From Caryophanales bacterium (GTDB lineage Bacteria; Bacillota_I; Bacilli_A; RFN20; CAG-826), in the NCBI GenBank assembly GCA_016280685.1, contig JAEEHE010000096.1:1-19366 (forward strand): 19,366 nucleotides of DNA. The letters run 5' to 3'. Below are positions 7,106 to 15,463 of this stretch, one piece after another. Every line of letters begins with the position of its first letter. Position 1 is the first letter of the stretch. The notes beneath the pieces are model-generated. The model did not search any database. It was not told where the DNA came from and saw only the letters and a program-made list of their open reading frames with translations. Position numbers and translations under genes: made by a program.

Positions 7106-8479
7106 ATGAAAAAACTTACAAAAACATTAATCGCCACATGTGCATTAGTTATGCTTGGCACCGCCATGGTAGGCTGTAGCGGAAAGAAATATGCTATTAA
7201 TATTACTTTCTGGCACACCATGGGACAAACTTTACAAGGTGTTCTTGATCGTTTTATCAAAGAATTCCAAGAAGAAAATCCCGATGTCGGTATCACCCAT
7301 GCTGCCCAAGGTGGATATGATGACTTAGAAGAAAAATTATCCGCGGCCATTCCCGCTGGAACTACCCCCACAATGGCTTATTGCTATCCCGACCACGTTG
7401 CCGAATATATGGAAAGTAACGCTATTCTTCAACTCGATGATTTCGTCAATGACGAAGTTCTCGGATTTACGGAAGCAGATGGCTTAGTCGATGATATCAT
7501 CCCCACCTATTGGCAAGAAGGTCAAGAATATAAAAAGGAAGGTATTTTCTCCGTTCCTTATAGCAAATCCACAGAAATCTTATTCTATAACAAAGATGTC
7601 TTTGAAGATGCTGCTCACCACGCTTCTGGTCAAGCCTATGAAGTACCTACCACTTGGGAGGCTATGGAAGCCTTAATGGCAGAAGCGAAAGCCGATTATC
7701 CTGACAAAATCGTCCTCGGCTATGATAGTGACGCTAATATGTTCATCACTTTATGTGAACAATATGGTATTCCTTATACTTCTTTAAATAAAGAAACCGG
7801 TGTTGGTAGTGCGGATTTCAATAACGCTGCCGCTAAAGCTATGATGACTAAATTAGTCGATTGGGTTGATAAAGGCTATTTAACCACTCAAGGTTTATCT
7901 AGTGGTGCTTATACCTCTACTCAATTCAAAGAAGGCTCCTTATTGATGTCTATCGGTTCCACCGGTGGTACAAGCTATAACTATGATAAAAACTTCCAAA
8001 TTGGTTTAGCTCAATTACCAGCCCCAGATGCTGAACACCCATTTGATTTTGGTGGCACCTTACCTAAGTCCAATCACATCATTATGCAAGGACCATCCAT
8101 CTGCTTCTTTAAAAAATCCACACAAGCGGAAAGAGAAGCGGCTTGGAAATTCTATAAATTCATCGTTAAATCTATGAACACAGCTTCTTGGTGTGTCAAG
8201 AGTGGATATTCTCCAATTAGACAATCCTCTTTTGATTCCGATGCTATGAAAGATTATTTAGCCGAAACACAAACTGGTGCTGATGAATTAATTCAACGCG
8301 TTGTTGCTCGCTATGATGAATTATCTGCTAGATACTATGTCTCTCCTGCTTTCCATGGTTCTTCTACCGCTAGAAAACAAGTTGATGGTATTTTATCTAA
8401 CGTCGCTTTAGGAACTAAATCATTAGATGCCGCCTTCGCGGATGCATATTCAAGAACGATGTTCGCCATTAATGGCTAA
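7106..8479 (+). CDS. Extracellular solute-binding lipoprotein of the CUT1 transporter (copy 1)
   Basis: 457 residues, ATG 7106 after AGGAGG. A type II signal ends in the lipobox MVGC with lipid-anchored Cys24. The mature protein is a two-lobed periplasmic-type binding protein on the outer membrane face: ITFWHTMGQTLQGVLDRF opening, GGYDDLEEKLSAAIPAG, VPYSKSTEILFYNKD, then the late motifs QGPSICFFKK and VKSGYSPIRQS, which resemble UgpB-type proteins (there SGY.PI). It should capture the ligand and deliver it to the two upstream permeases. The next gene is a tandem paralogue. Ligand unknown: glycerophospho compounds, sugars or nucleotide-derived products are all possible, and the nuclease gene two places downstream favours the last (inference). 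Confidence 0.9.
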   Translation: MKKLTKTLIATCALVMLGTAMVGCSGKKYAINITFWHTMGQTLQGVLDRFIKEFQEENPDVGITHAAQGGYDDLEEKLSAAIPAGTTPTMAYCYPDHVAEYMESNAILQLDDFVNDEVLGFTEADGLVDDIIPTYWQEGQEYKKEGIFSVPYSKSTEILFYNKDVFEDAAHHASGQAYEVPTTWEAMEALMAEAKADYPDKIVLGYDSDANMFITLCEQYGIPYTSLNKETGVGSADFNNAAAKAMMTKLVDWVDKGYLTTQGLSSGAYTSTQFKEGSLLMSIGSTGGTSYNYDKNFQIGLAQLPAPDAEHPFDFGGTLPKSNHIIMQGPSICFFKKSTQAEREAAWKFYKFIVKSMNTASWCVKSGYSPIRQSSFDSDAMKDYLAETQTGADELIQRVVARYDELSARYYVSPAFHGSSTARKQVDGILSNVALGTKSLDAAFADAYSRTMFAING

Positions 8480-8490
8480 GGAGATTCCTT

Positions 8491-9831
8491 ATGAAAAAAA
8501 CAAAACTATTATTCCTTGCTGCTGGTACAGCCTTATTAGCCATTCCGGCTTTAGTCGGTTGTACTGGTGATGGCAAAACCCATGTCAAATTCTGGCACAC
8601 AATGGGTCAAGGAAACCAAGATGTCTTAAAAAGAGCCATCGCGGAATTCCAAGAAAAATATCCCGATGTTGTCATTGATCATGCTGCGCAAGGCGATTAT
8701 CCCGCTTTACATGAAAAATTAATGAGCGCCATTCCTGCGGGCACCATGCCCACAATGGCTTTCTGCTATCCTGATCACGTCGCTGACTATATGGCTTCTA
8801 ATGCTATTGTCAACATCGATGATTATTTAGCGGATGAAGAATTAAAATTCAACGCAGAAGATGGTTTGAAAGAAGATTTCGTAGAAACTTATTGGGAAGA
8901 AGGCACCAAATATGAAAAAACCGGTACCTATAGTGTCCCATTTGCTAAATCTACTGAAGTTCTCTTCTATAACGCTACTTTCGTCACCAAATACGCTTCT
9001 TTAATTTCTATTCCAACTACTTGGGATGAAATGTGGGAAACTTGCCGCATTATTAAAGAAGAAATTATGGATAAAGGTTTAGAACCCGGATTAGAATTCC
9101 CTATGGGTTATGACTCCGATAGCAACTTGTTCATCACTATGTGTGAACAAAATGGTATCGAATATACCACAAATGACAACATTTCTAAACCTGCCGATCA
9201 CATCAAATTCAATAACACTGATGCGAAAACGATGATTGATGATTTGGTGGTGAAATATAAAGCTGGCTATTTTGCCACAAAAAATACTTTACCCAATAAC
9301 AGTTATACTTCCACTTACTTTACCGAAGGTAAGACCGTTATGTCTATCGGTTCTACCGGTGGTACAAGTTATAACGTTTCCACGAACTTTGATGTGAGAA
9401 TTGCTCCCGCTCCTGTCACTGCTAACGAAGGCAATAAGAATAAATACATCTTACAAGGTCCTTCTATTTGCTTCTTTAAAAAAGGTTCTGATGCAGTGAA
9501 AAAAGCCGCTTGGAATTTCTATAAATATATCGTAAGAGCCGCTAATACCGCTGCTTATGGCGTTAAGAGTGGTTACGAACCAATCCGTAAATCCGCTTAT
9601 GATTTAGATGGTTATAAAGAATATTTAGAAGGTGATTCCTTACAAGCAAGAGTGTCTAAAGTGACCGCTACCATTGGTGATCGTTTCTTCTTATCACCAG
9701 TCTTTTACGGTAGTGCTACTGCTCGTGATGAAGTTGGCAACATCTTTGCTAATGTAGCTTTAGATCAAAAGACCACCGATCAAGCCTTTGCTGATGCCGC
9801 CACAGTCGCTATCCGTGCTTGTGGCAACTAA
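8491..9831 (+). CDS. Extracellular solute-binding lipoprotein of the CUT1 transporter (copy 2)
   Basis: 446 residues; ATG 8491 follows TAAGGAG in which the previous stop supplies the start of the ribosome site. Lipobox LVGC, lipid Cys24. It shares long blocks with copy 1: FWHTMGQ, HAAQG.Y, EKLMSAIPAGTMPTMA, CYPDHVA, GYDSDSN.FIT.CEQ.GI, MSIGSTGGTSYN, QGPSICFFKK and VKSGYEPIR. The middle, around 160-185 and 300-320, differs and contains small length changes, so it is a diverged duplicate and not a recent copy. Two binding proteins sharing one permease pair usually widen the substrate range or affinity range. TAA stop, then TAAGGAGG before the next gene. Confidence 0.9.
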   Translation: MKKTKLLFLAAGTALLAIPALVGCTGDGKTHVKFWHTMGQGNQDVLKRAIAEFQEKYPDVVIDHAAQGDYPALHEKLMSAIPAGTMPTMAFCYPDHVADYMASNAIVNIDDYLADEELKFNAEDGLKEDFVETYWEEGTKYEKTGTYSVPFAKSTEVLFYNATFVTKYASLISIPTTWDEMWETCRIIKEEIMDKGLEPGLEFPMGYDSDSNLFITMCEQNGIEYTTNDNISKPADHIKFNNTDAKTMIDDLVVKYKAGYFATKNTLPNNSYTSTYFTEGKTVMSIGSTGGTSYNVSTNFDVRIAPAPVTANEGNKNKYILQGPSICFFKKGSDAVKKAAWNFYKYIVRAANTAAYGVKSGYEPIRKSAYDLDGYKEYLEGDSLQARVSKVTATIGDRFFLSPVFYGSATARDEVGNIFANVALDQKTTDQAFADAATVAIRACGN

Positions 9832-9845
9832 TAAGGAGGATTAAT

Positions 9846-11198
9846 ATGAAAGCTAAACTATCCTTTTTAGTGGCTTCCTTAGCATTAGGAGTTATGACTC
9901 CTATGATGGTGGGATGTAATTCCAAAAAGACCGACTATGTCGGACAATGCGTCCTGACTGATTATATCGATTTAACTTCCGCAGAAGGCAAAAACTTCTT
10001 AGATAATGGTATCGGTTATGCCACCGTGAAAAAATACATTGATGGTGATACCACCCATTTCTATCAAGTAGAAGAAGCTAAGCGTGTGGTTAAATCTCGT
10101 TATATCGGTGTCGATACTCCAGAATCTACTGGTAAAATCGAACAATGGGGTAAAGCCGCAAGTAATTTTACAAGAGAAACACTTAGCAAAGCTAAAACAA
10201 TCGTTTTAACTACGGATACCACCGAAGTCGGCCAAGCCGCTTCGACGGACTCTACTGGTACACGTTTTAAAACATTTGTTTGGTATTCCAAACAAGAAAA
10301 CGCTCCATTAAATAAATTAAGACTTCTAAACCTTGAGTTAGTGCAAGAAGGCTTCTCCACTGGTAAAGGTATGTCTGGTTCACCTTTGACCCATTTCTTT
10401 ACCGATGCCGACTTACAAGCTCAAGAACTCAAGCTCAATATGTGGAGTGGTGATGATCCTAATTTCTATACAGGTGCACCTACTCAAACATCCTTAGAAG
10501 AAATGGCTAAAGAATATCAAGCCAATGGATATGAATCCAAATTCCATGGTAAAAAAGTCCGCTTTACCGGTATTGTTTATAAAGCCTCTGGCACTTATGA
10601 TGCCTATTTATATTCCGTCGGTTCTGATGGACAAAAATATGGTATTTATGTCTTCGCAGGTTATAAAACATATAAGCCATTACAAACATTAGGTGCGGAA
10701 ATTGAAGTGGTGGGCAATTACACCATTTATATGGGTAATCCACAAGTCACTAACGTCAATTACGACGCCTTCAAATATGACTCCAATACCGATATGAAGA
10801 TTATTTCTAGAGATAATCCCATCGACATTGATACTATTTCAGCCGCTGATGCCGCGCAACGCAAATCAATTAACATGGTTTTCCAAGTTAATAATTTAAC
10901 TTGCTATAGTGGCCATACCGAAATTGATGCAACCACCCAAAAACCTTCTGGTGCTTTAACATTAAGATGCCGTGACGCCAATGGTGATGAATTATCTGTC
11001 CGTGTCCCTGATGATGTTTGGGCTATGCAAGAAGATGGCAATAGAGCTACTGATGCCACCTATTTCGTTAATAAAACCATCAATGTTCTCGGCGCTATCA
11101 CTTTCTTCGCTCCTGATGAAGAAGATCCTGAAGAAGGCTATTATCAAATCAAATTAGGTCATAAAGAAGATTTAACATATGCTTCTACGAACGATTAA
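9846..11198 (+). CDS. Surface lipoprotein nuclease: SNase (thermonuclease) domain plus two OB-like modules
   Basis: 450 residues from ATG 9846, chosen because TAAGGAGG precedes it and a lipobox (MVGC, Cys24) follows; an upstream ATG at 9819 lies in the previous gene. Residues ~58-185 form a staphylococcal-nuclease domain, which cleaves DNA and RNA with Ca2+. Visible active-site equivalents are D66/D68 (DGDT), R85, D90, T91 and E93 in RYIGVDTPES, and R140 in STGTRF; a characteristic LLNLELVQEGFS follows. Two beta-rich segments follow, ~228-315 (KVRFTGIVYKASG...IEVVGNYTIY) and ~341-445, that look like OB folds, as in the B. subtilis nuclease YhcR. Its place in an ABC import operon suggests it generates the imported substrate. 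Confidence 0.88.
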   Translation: MKAKLSFLVASLALGVMTPMMVGCNSKKTDYVGQCVLTDYIDLTSAEGKNFLDNGIGYATVKKYIDGDTTHFYQVEEAKRVVKSRYIGVDTPESTGKIEQWGKAASNFTRETLSKAKTIVLTTDTTEVGQAASTDSTGTRFKTFVWYSKQENAPLNKLRLLNLELVQEGFSTGKGMSGSPLTHFFTDADLQAQELKLNMWSGDDPNFYTGAPTQTSLEEMAKEYQANGYESKFHGKKVRFTGIVYKASGTYDAYLYSVGSDGQKYGIYVFAGYKTYKPLQTLGAEIEVVGNYTIYMGNPQVTNVNYDAFKYDSNTDMKIISRDNPIDIDTISAADAAQRKSINMVFQVNNLTCYSGHTEIDATTQKPSGALTLRCRDANGDELSVRVPDDVWAMQEDGNRATDATYFVNKTINVLGAITFFAPDEEDPEEGYYQIKLGHKEDLTYASTND

Positions 11199-11208
11199 GG
11201 AGGAAAAT

Positions 11209-12432
11209 ATGAAAAAGAATCTTATTAAATGCTCCCTCATTACATTACTTGCTCTTCCCTTTTTAGTGGGTTGTAACGCAAAAGGTTATGTCGAAACAAG
11301 AACCGAAGAAGAAGTTGTCAACGAATTGGCGCAAGCTGTTGTCGCAGAAGTTGGCGTTGCTTATTCTAAATTCTCCGGAGACGGCGTTGTTTTAGGCGAC
11401 ACTGATTTAGTAACCACTGTTAACGAAAAAGTTTGGGACGAGGACCAAGTGGGGTTAAATTTCTCCATCAAATATACCATTGTTCCAATGGAAGCCTATA
11501 CACGCGACTATTTATATTTAAACGAAGCCGGTGACAAATTAACTTCTATCGTTGTCACAACAGAAGAATTGGCCGAATTCCCAACTGCTACTTCTTTAGG
11601 TGGCGCTGCTTATACTTTAAAAGCGAAAGTCACATTCGAAGGCTATGGCGAAGGATTTGTGGCTCCTAAAGGATTGACCACCACAGATTCATTTGTGGGT
11701 CAAGAAGTGGCCACCAAAAACTGGAACGCTTTAGTAAAGACTATTAAATCTGGTACATTAACTGAAGTTAAAGGTTCCGCTATCTCTGGCGACATGGTCG
11801 TTATTAGAGGTCGTGTTTCCGCCGCTTATAACTGGATTTATGAAGAAATATATAGAGGCGTTATGATTACCGATGGTGATGATGGCATTCTCTTATACGC
11901 TGGCTGCTTACAAGCTTCTTTCTATGATTCCGCTGATGGCGAGATGAAGATCAAAATCAACGATATCATCGAAGTTTATGGTGAAGTTTCACCATATAAT
12001 GGCTTATTCGAAGTTAAACCAAGAACCATCAGAGTAGTGACTGAGCAAGCCCTTATTGATGCTATTAAGCCAAATGCTTTCCGCGAACCAACCGTTGAAG
12101 ATTTTGTTAAATACAAAATGGCTGATACTGGTGCTCTCGTTAGAGTGACTGGCCTCTTAGTCAACATGACCAAGATCGCCTTAGGCAAATTAAAAACTGG
12201 CGAACACTGGGTTATCGAATTAAAGAATTCCGATGGCAAGAAGATGAATATGTCTGTCAACTATCACGTTGGCGCTGATGTGCAAACCGCTATTAAAGAT
12301 TTCTTATCCAATTTAAATGGCGCGACATTTACTATGTCTGGTATGGTTTCTGCAACATCTAGCATTATTGACATTTCCGCTGTCATGATTGGTGACACTC
12401 CTGTTATCGATTCTTTCGTAAAGAATAGTTAA
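11209..12432 (+). CDS. Lipoprotein with two OB-like modules, unknown function
   Basis: 407 residues from ATG 11209 after TAAGGAGG; an earlier ATG at 11179 lies within the nuclease gene and is rejected. Lipobox LVGC, Cys22. The N-terminal region (~30-170) contains a helical stretch rich in Glu/Val then beta strands, with no family recognised. Residues ~190-280 (DMVVIRGRVSAAYNWIYEE...IIEVYGEVSPYNGLFEVKP) and ~300-395 (GALVRVTGLLVNMTK...GATFTMSGMVSATSSIIDISAV) each have the strand order of an OB fold, which often binds nucleic acid or polysaccharide. It is the last gene of the ABC-nuclease operon before a strong terminator. In position it resembles the mycoplasma MG185/MslA-type lipoprotein, which also adjoins the ABC-nuclease genes; homology is not established here. 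Confidence 0.75.
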   Translation: MKKNLIKCSLITLLALPFLVGCNAKGYVETRTEEEVVNELAQAVVAEVGVAYSKFSGDGVVLGDTDLVTTVNEKVWDEDQVGLNFSIKYTIVPMEAYTRDYLYLNEAGDKLTSIVVTTEELAEFPTATSLGGAAYTLKAKVTFEGYGEGFVAPKGLTTTDSFVGQEVATKNWNALVKTIKSGTLTEVKGSAISGDMVVIRGRVSAAYNWIYEEIYRGVMITDGDDGILLYAGCLQASFYDSADGEMKIKINDIIEVYGEVSPYNGLFEVKPRTIRVVTEQALIDAIKPNAFREPTVEDFVKYKMADTGALVRVTGLLVNMTKIALGKLKTGEHWVIELKNSDGKKMNMSVNYHVGADVQTAIKDFLSNLNGATFTMSGMVSATSSIIDISAVMIGDTPVIDSFVKNS

Positions 12433-12448
12433 TAGGTTAAAAGCCGAC

Positions 12449-12477
12449 AAAAAGAGCCAATTTGGGCTCTTTTTTTG
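12449..12477 (+). terminator. Rho-independent terminator of the ABC-nuclease operon
   Basis: AGAGCC (12453-12458) pairs with GGCTCT (12465-12470) over a six-base loop, extended by A-T pairs, and runs into seven T residues. It marks the end of the seven-gene operon begun at about 3865. Confidence 0.9.
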
Positions 12478-12500
12478 TGGCAAAAATAATCAAAAAATCT

Positions 12501-12529
12501 TTGTGCTATTATACATAACTTTGTATAAT
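12501..12529 (+). promoter_or_regulatory. Promoter of the Big2 lipoprotein gene
   Basis: TTGTGC (12501-12506), 17-base spacer, perfect TATAAT (12524-12529). The start would be near 12536, and GGAGG at 12549-12553 precedes ATG 12561. Confidence 0.8.
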
Positions 12530-12530
12530 A
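12507..12530. promoter_or_regulatory. Candidate operator: 9+9 inverted repeat covering the -10 box
   Basis: TATTATACA (12507-12515), six-base gap, TGTATAATA (12522-12530): all nine positions pair and the right arm contains the whole -10 hexamer. A dimeric repressor bound here would close the promoter. Part of the symmetry is forced by AT-richness and the TATAAT itself, but the inner ACA/TGT matches are not. Confidence 0.5.
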
Positions 12531-12560
12531 CCATTAGAATAGAAATTTGGAGGTTTTATA

Positions 12561-14147
12561 ATGAATAAAAAATTATTTCTATTGCCATTCCTCGCAGTTT
12601 CTTTATTAGTAGTCGGTTGTACCGGTGCTCAAACCAATCCTTCTGGTGGTGAACAAAGCCAACAAGGTAGTGGTGAAGGTAGCGGTTCACAAGGCCAAAA
12701 AGAAATTTGGGAAGAAGATGAAGTGGAAGGTGAATCCACAATCGCTCAAGTTAAAGCGGGTGAAGCTGGACAATATTACACCGTCAGAGGTACAGTTGTC
12801 GCTAACGCTGGTAGCACATTAGCCATTTATAGAAAAGGCCAATTCTTATACTGCTATAACTTCAAAGCTGAAGCTCATGAAAACTTGGCCAATCACCCAT
12901 TAGGCGCTTATGTTGAAATTCACGCTCAATCCAGTGCATATTCCGGATCCGTTCAATTAACCGCTTATGATGTCGGTGAACAAAAAACCGATGCCAAATA
13001 TGACTTAGCCGCCTCATTAAAAGTTCTCGCCGCTAAAGGTGAAGAAGTTGCTCCTGTGGTCGTTTCCGAAGCTGCTCAATTAACCAATGCCGCTGCCGCT
13101 GGTATGTTAATGAAAGTTGAATTCGTTTCCTTAGCTGACGCCACATTAAAAGCTGACACCAAAAACAATCAAGATATTAAAGGTAAAATTGGTGAAAACA
13201 ATTTCACACTCAGAATGGACAAATACGTTCCTGAAGATGTCCAAGCCGCTTTAGTCGAAGCCAATGGTGCTGAAATTTTAGATCACGCTACTTATGAAGT
13301 CGTTTGTTTAGGTGCTGCCACCAGTGATGGTGTCGTTCGTGGTATCTTATGTGAAGGTGCTTCTTGGAGAAAGACCAAAGACGCATCATTCGCCGAACCA
13401 ACCGCTGTTGTGTTAGATTCCACCGAAAACGAAGTCGAAGCTGGCAAAACCTTAGCTTTAGACTGGGCTGTCGAACCAGAAACCGCTAAACAAGCCGTTA
13501 CATTCACTTCTAGTGACGAAGACGTTGCTACAGTTGATGAAGCTGGTGTTGTCACCGGCGTTGCTCCTGGTCCAGTTACCATTACCGCTGCTGCTGTTGC
13601 AAAACCAGAAGTCACTGGCACATTTGCTCTCACAGTCGTCGCTCCTGCTGCTGCTCCTTTAACTGAAAGTGTTACTTTAGATTTCACTTCTAGAACCGAA
13701 CAAAATACTTGGCTCGATTCTATTACTGGAAAGACCGTCACAGAAGTCATCCAAGATGCCGCTGGCACAGGCTCTGCCCATGTTGTTAATGCTACATCTT
13801 CATCCGTTTCTTCCGGTAACGGAAGTGGTGGTGCTTACCCCAACGCCTCTGGCTTCCTTAAATTCGGTACTGGTAGTAAAGATGGAACCTTAACTATTGA
13901 ATTTGATGGTTTAGTCAATAAAGTGGAAATCTCTTGTCACGACTGGTACAAGAAAACCGATTCTAACCCAACCAACAGCAATACATTTGCCGTCAATGGT
14001 AGCGAAACACAATTAATGCCTTACAACGAAGAAGGCACCGCTGGCACACTCACATTTAATTTAGCCACTGCTAGCGATACAATTGCTCTCGTCTCTCACT
14101 ATCGTGGATTCGTCTGGACAATTACTGTCTCTTACGTTGCTGCATAA
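12561..14147 (+). CDS. Modular surface lipoprotein: OB-like modules, Big2 domain, beta-rich C-terminal domain
   Basis: 528 residues after GGAGG and ATG 12561. Lipobox VVGC with Cys20, then a Gly/Ser/Gln-rich linker (~23-48) that lifts the domains off the membrane. Residues ~70-135 (YYTVRGTVVANAGSTLAIY...GAYVEIHAQ) and ~170-270 look like OB modules, similar in order to those of the two lipoproteins just upstream. Residues ~275-360 form a Big2 Ig-like domain (AVVLDSTENEVEAGKTLAL...SSDEDVATVDEAGVVTGVAPG). The last ~160 residues are Ser/Thr/Gly-rich beta strands (LDFTSRTEQNTW...WTITVSYVAA), maybe a carbohydrate- or DNA-binding jelly roll; no family is certain. It has its own promoter and terminator, so it is regulated apart from the transporter although probably related in function. 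Confidence 0.85.
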   Translation: MNKKLFLLPFLAVSLLVVGCTGAQTNPSGGEQSQQGSGEGSGSQGQKEIWEEDEVEGESTIAQVKAGEAGQYYTVRGTVVANAGSTLAIYRKGQFLYCYNFKAEAHENLANHPLGAYVEIHAQSSAYSGSVQLTAYDVGEQKTDAKYDLAASLKVLAAKGEEVAPVVVSEAAQLTNAAAAGMLMKVEFVSLADATLKADTKNNQDIKGKIGENNFTLRMDKYVPEDVQAALVEANGAEILDHATYEVVCLGAATSDGVVRGILCEGASWRKTKDASFAEPTAVVLDSTENEVEAGKTLALDWAVEPETAKQAVTFTSSDEDVATVDEAGVVTGVAPGPVTITAAAVAKPEVTGTFALTVVAPAAAPLTESVTLDFTSRTEQNTWLDSITGKTVTEVIQDAAGTGSAHVVNATSSSVSSGNGSGGAYPNASGFLKFGTGSKDGTLTIEFDGLVNKVEISCHDWYKKTDSNPTNSNTFAVNGSETQLMPYNEEGTAGTLTFNLATASDTIALVSHYRGFVWTITVSYVAA

Positions 14148-14164
14148 TTTTAATTAAATTCATT

Positions 14165-14193
14165 AAAGGGACTACTTCGGTAGTCTCTTTTTT
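14165..14193 (+). terminator. Rho-independent terminator with UUCG tetraloop
   Basis: An 11-base-pair stem (14165-14175 with 14180-14190, one G-T pair) is capped by TTCG and followed by T residues. It ends the Big2 lipoprotein transcript. Confidence 0.92.
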
Positions 14194-14201
14194 GATACAA
14201 T
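14193..14201 (+). promoter_or_regulatory. Possible extended -10 for the phosphatase lipoprotein
   Basis: TGATACAAT is an extended -10-like sequence directly at the end of the terminator T tract, 17 bases before ATG 14219. The predicted start falls at about the GAGG ribosome site, which leaves almost no leader, so read-through from upstream is a real alternative. Confidence 0.3.
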
Positions 14202-14218
14202 TTTTATGAGGTTCTGTT

Positions 14219-15352
14219 ATGAAAAAAGTATTGTTATTCTTACCCCTTTTGTTTTCTTTAGTCGGATGTGCGGAAAATGATCCCGAAAATGTCGAATTTC
14301 AATTAAAACAATTTGAAAACCCTGTTTCTATCCACACCGAAGAACAAAAATCATTCTTTAAAGAAACTGATTTTTCGAATAATTTGACAAAATATGGTTT
14401 GGGTGAAGAAGAAAAAACTATCCCTCTTCCTGTTTCTTTGAATTGGTCTGTAATTAAAGCGAGAAATTATATTGTCAAAGTTTCCGAAAAAGAAGATATG
14501 TCTGATAGTTGGGAATTTACCACGAAAAAGATGCAGTTTGACCTTTATAATTGCAAAGTTAATACCACCTATTATTGGACTGTTTCTTCAGTTTATAAGA
14601 GCAACACTTTCACTAGTGAAGTAGCTTCTTTTAAAACCGCTAATGATGGAGCGAGAAATATCTATGCTGATGGAGTCAATAATATCCGTGATTTAGGTGG
14701 TTACGCTTTAGAAGGTGGTAAAACATTCAAGCAAGGCATGATTTATCGCAGTGCTAAATTTAACGAATCCAGTGAATCTTCCATCATCAAAACCATAACT
14801 GAGAAAGGTATTGATACTTTAATCAATCAATTAGGTATTAAATCCGATATCGATTTAAGAAAAGTAGAAGCGGGAAGTGATGGCAAAATCGAAACCAGTG
14901 GTTTAACCTCTTCCCCATTAGGAAGCACTGTTTCTTATGTTAATTGTCCTATGTATTATGATGGCAGCACCGTTATCAGTCACACTAGTGGAGAAAAAGA
15001 TACTTATAATAAAACCTATATTAAGAAGATGTTTGACTATATGGCGGAAGAAAATAATTATCCTATGATTTTCCATTGCACCCAAGGAAAAGATAGGACT
15101 GGCGCTATCGCTTATTTATTAGAATCGTTATTAGGCGTTTCTAGCGACGATAAAGCTAGAGATTACTTATTTACCAATATGTCTTCTATCGGTGGCGGAG
15201 CGTGCAAATATAGCGCTATTACGAATGGATATAATGTCATTTTGAAGAAATATGAAGGTTCAAATATTCAAGAACAAGCCAATAATTATTTATTAAGCAT
15301 TGGTGTTTCTCAAACAAATATCGATAAAATAATCGATTTATTAACATATTAA
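14219..15352 (+). CDS. Lipoprotein tyrosine phosphatase (Y_phosphatase3 / LipA-MptpB type)
   Basis: 377 residues, ATG 14219 after GAGG. A short signal ends in LVGC with Cys17, so the enzyme should sit on the outer face of the membrane. Residues ~60-140 form a fibronectin III-like domain (LPVSLNWSVIKARNYIVKVSE...NTTYYWTVSSVY). The phosphatase domain starts with NNIRDLGGY (~155) and has GMIYRSAKF, SDIDLRK and the P-loop HCTQGKDRTG with nucleophile Cys287 and Arg293 (CX5R). Relatives dephosphorylate phosphotyrosine or phosphoinositides; the Lys and Asp in the P-loop (GKDRTG) are typical of this family, known for dual protein/lipid activity. It stands alone between two terminators. Its substrate in this organism is unknown; host-derived or environmental phosphoesters are plausible. 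Confidence 0.88.
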   Translation: MKKVLLFLPLLFSLVGCAENDPENVEFQLKQFENPVSIHTEEQKSFFKETDFSNNLTKYGLGEEEKTIPLPVSLNWSVIKARNYIVKVSEKEDMSDSWEFTTKKMQFDLYNCKVNTTYYWTVSSVYKSNTFTSEVASFKTANDGARNIYADGVNNIRDLGGYALEGGKTFKQGMIYRSAKFNESSESSIIKTITEKGIDTLINQLGIKSDIDLRKVEAGSDGKIETSGLTSSPLGSTVSYVNCPMYYDGSTVISHTSGEKDTYNKTYIKKMFDYMAEENNYPMIFHCTQGKDRTGAIAYLLESLLGVSSDDKARDYLFTNMSSIGGGACKYSAITNGYNVILKKYEGSNIQEQANNYLLSIGVSQTNIDKIIDLLTY

Positions 15353-15372
15353 TTAACAAACCATTATCAATC

Positions 15373-15397
15373 GCGGGCCATATGGCTCGCTTTTGTT
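15373..15397 (+). terminator. Rho-independent terminator
   Basis: GCGGGCCA (15373-15380) pairs with TGGCTCGC (15383-15390), one G-T pair, followed by TTTT. The stem can only close with a loop a few bases wider than the two central bases. It ends the phosphatase transcript. Confidence 0.85.
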
Positions 15398-15423
15398 ATA
15401 TCTTTTAATTGGCAAAAACTTTG

Positions 15424-15452
15424 TTGAAATACAATCCTATTTAATATATTAT
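15424..15452 (+). promoter_or_regulatory. Promoter of tRNA-Lys
   Basis: TTGAAA (15424-15429), 17-base spacer, TATTAT (15447-15452), 12 bases before the mature tRNA. Confidence 0.65.
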
Positions 15453-15463
15453 TAACTAGCGCT

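Noticed and set aside
13292..13768. 158-codon minus-strand open frame
   Set aside because: It is antisense to the Big2 lipoprotein gene, with no ribosome site and low-complexity Val/Ser/Thr composition forced by the real gene's codons.
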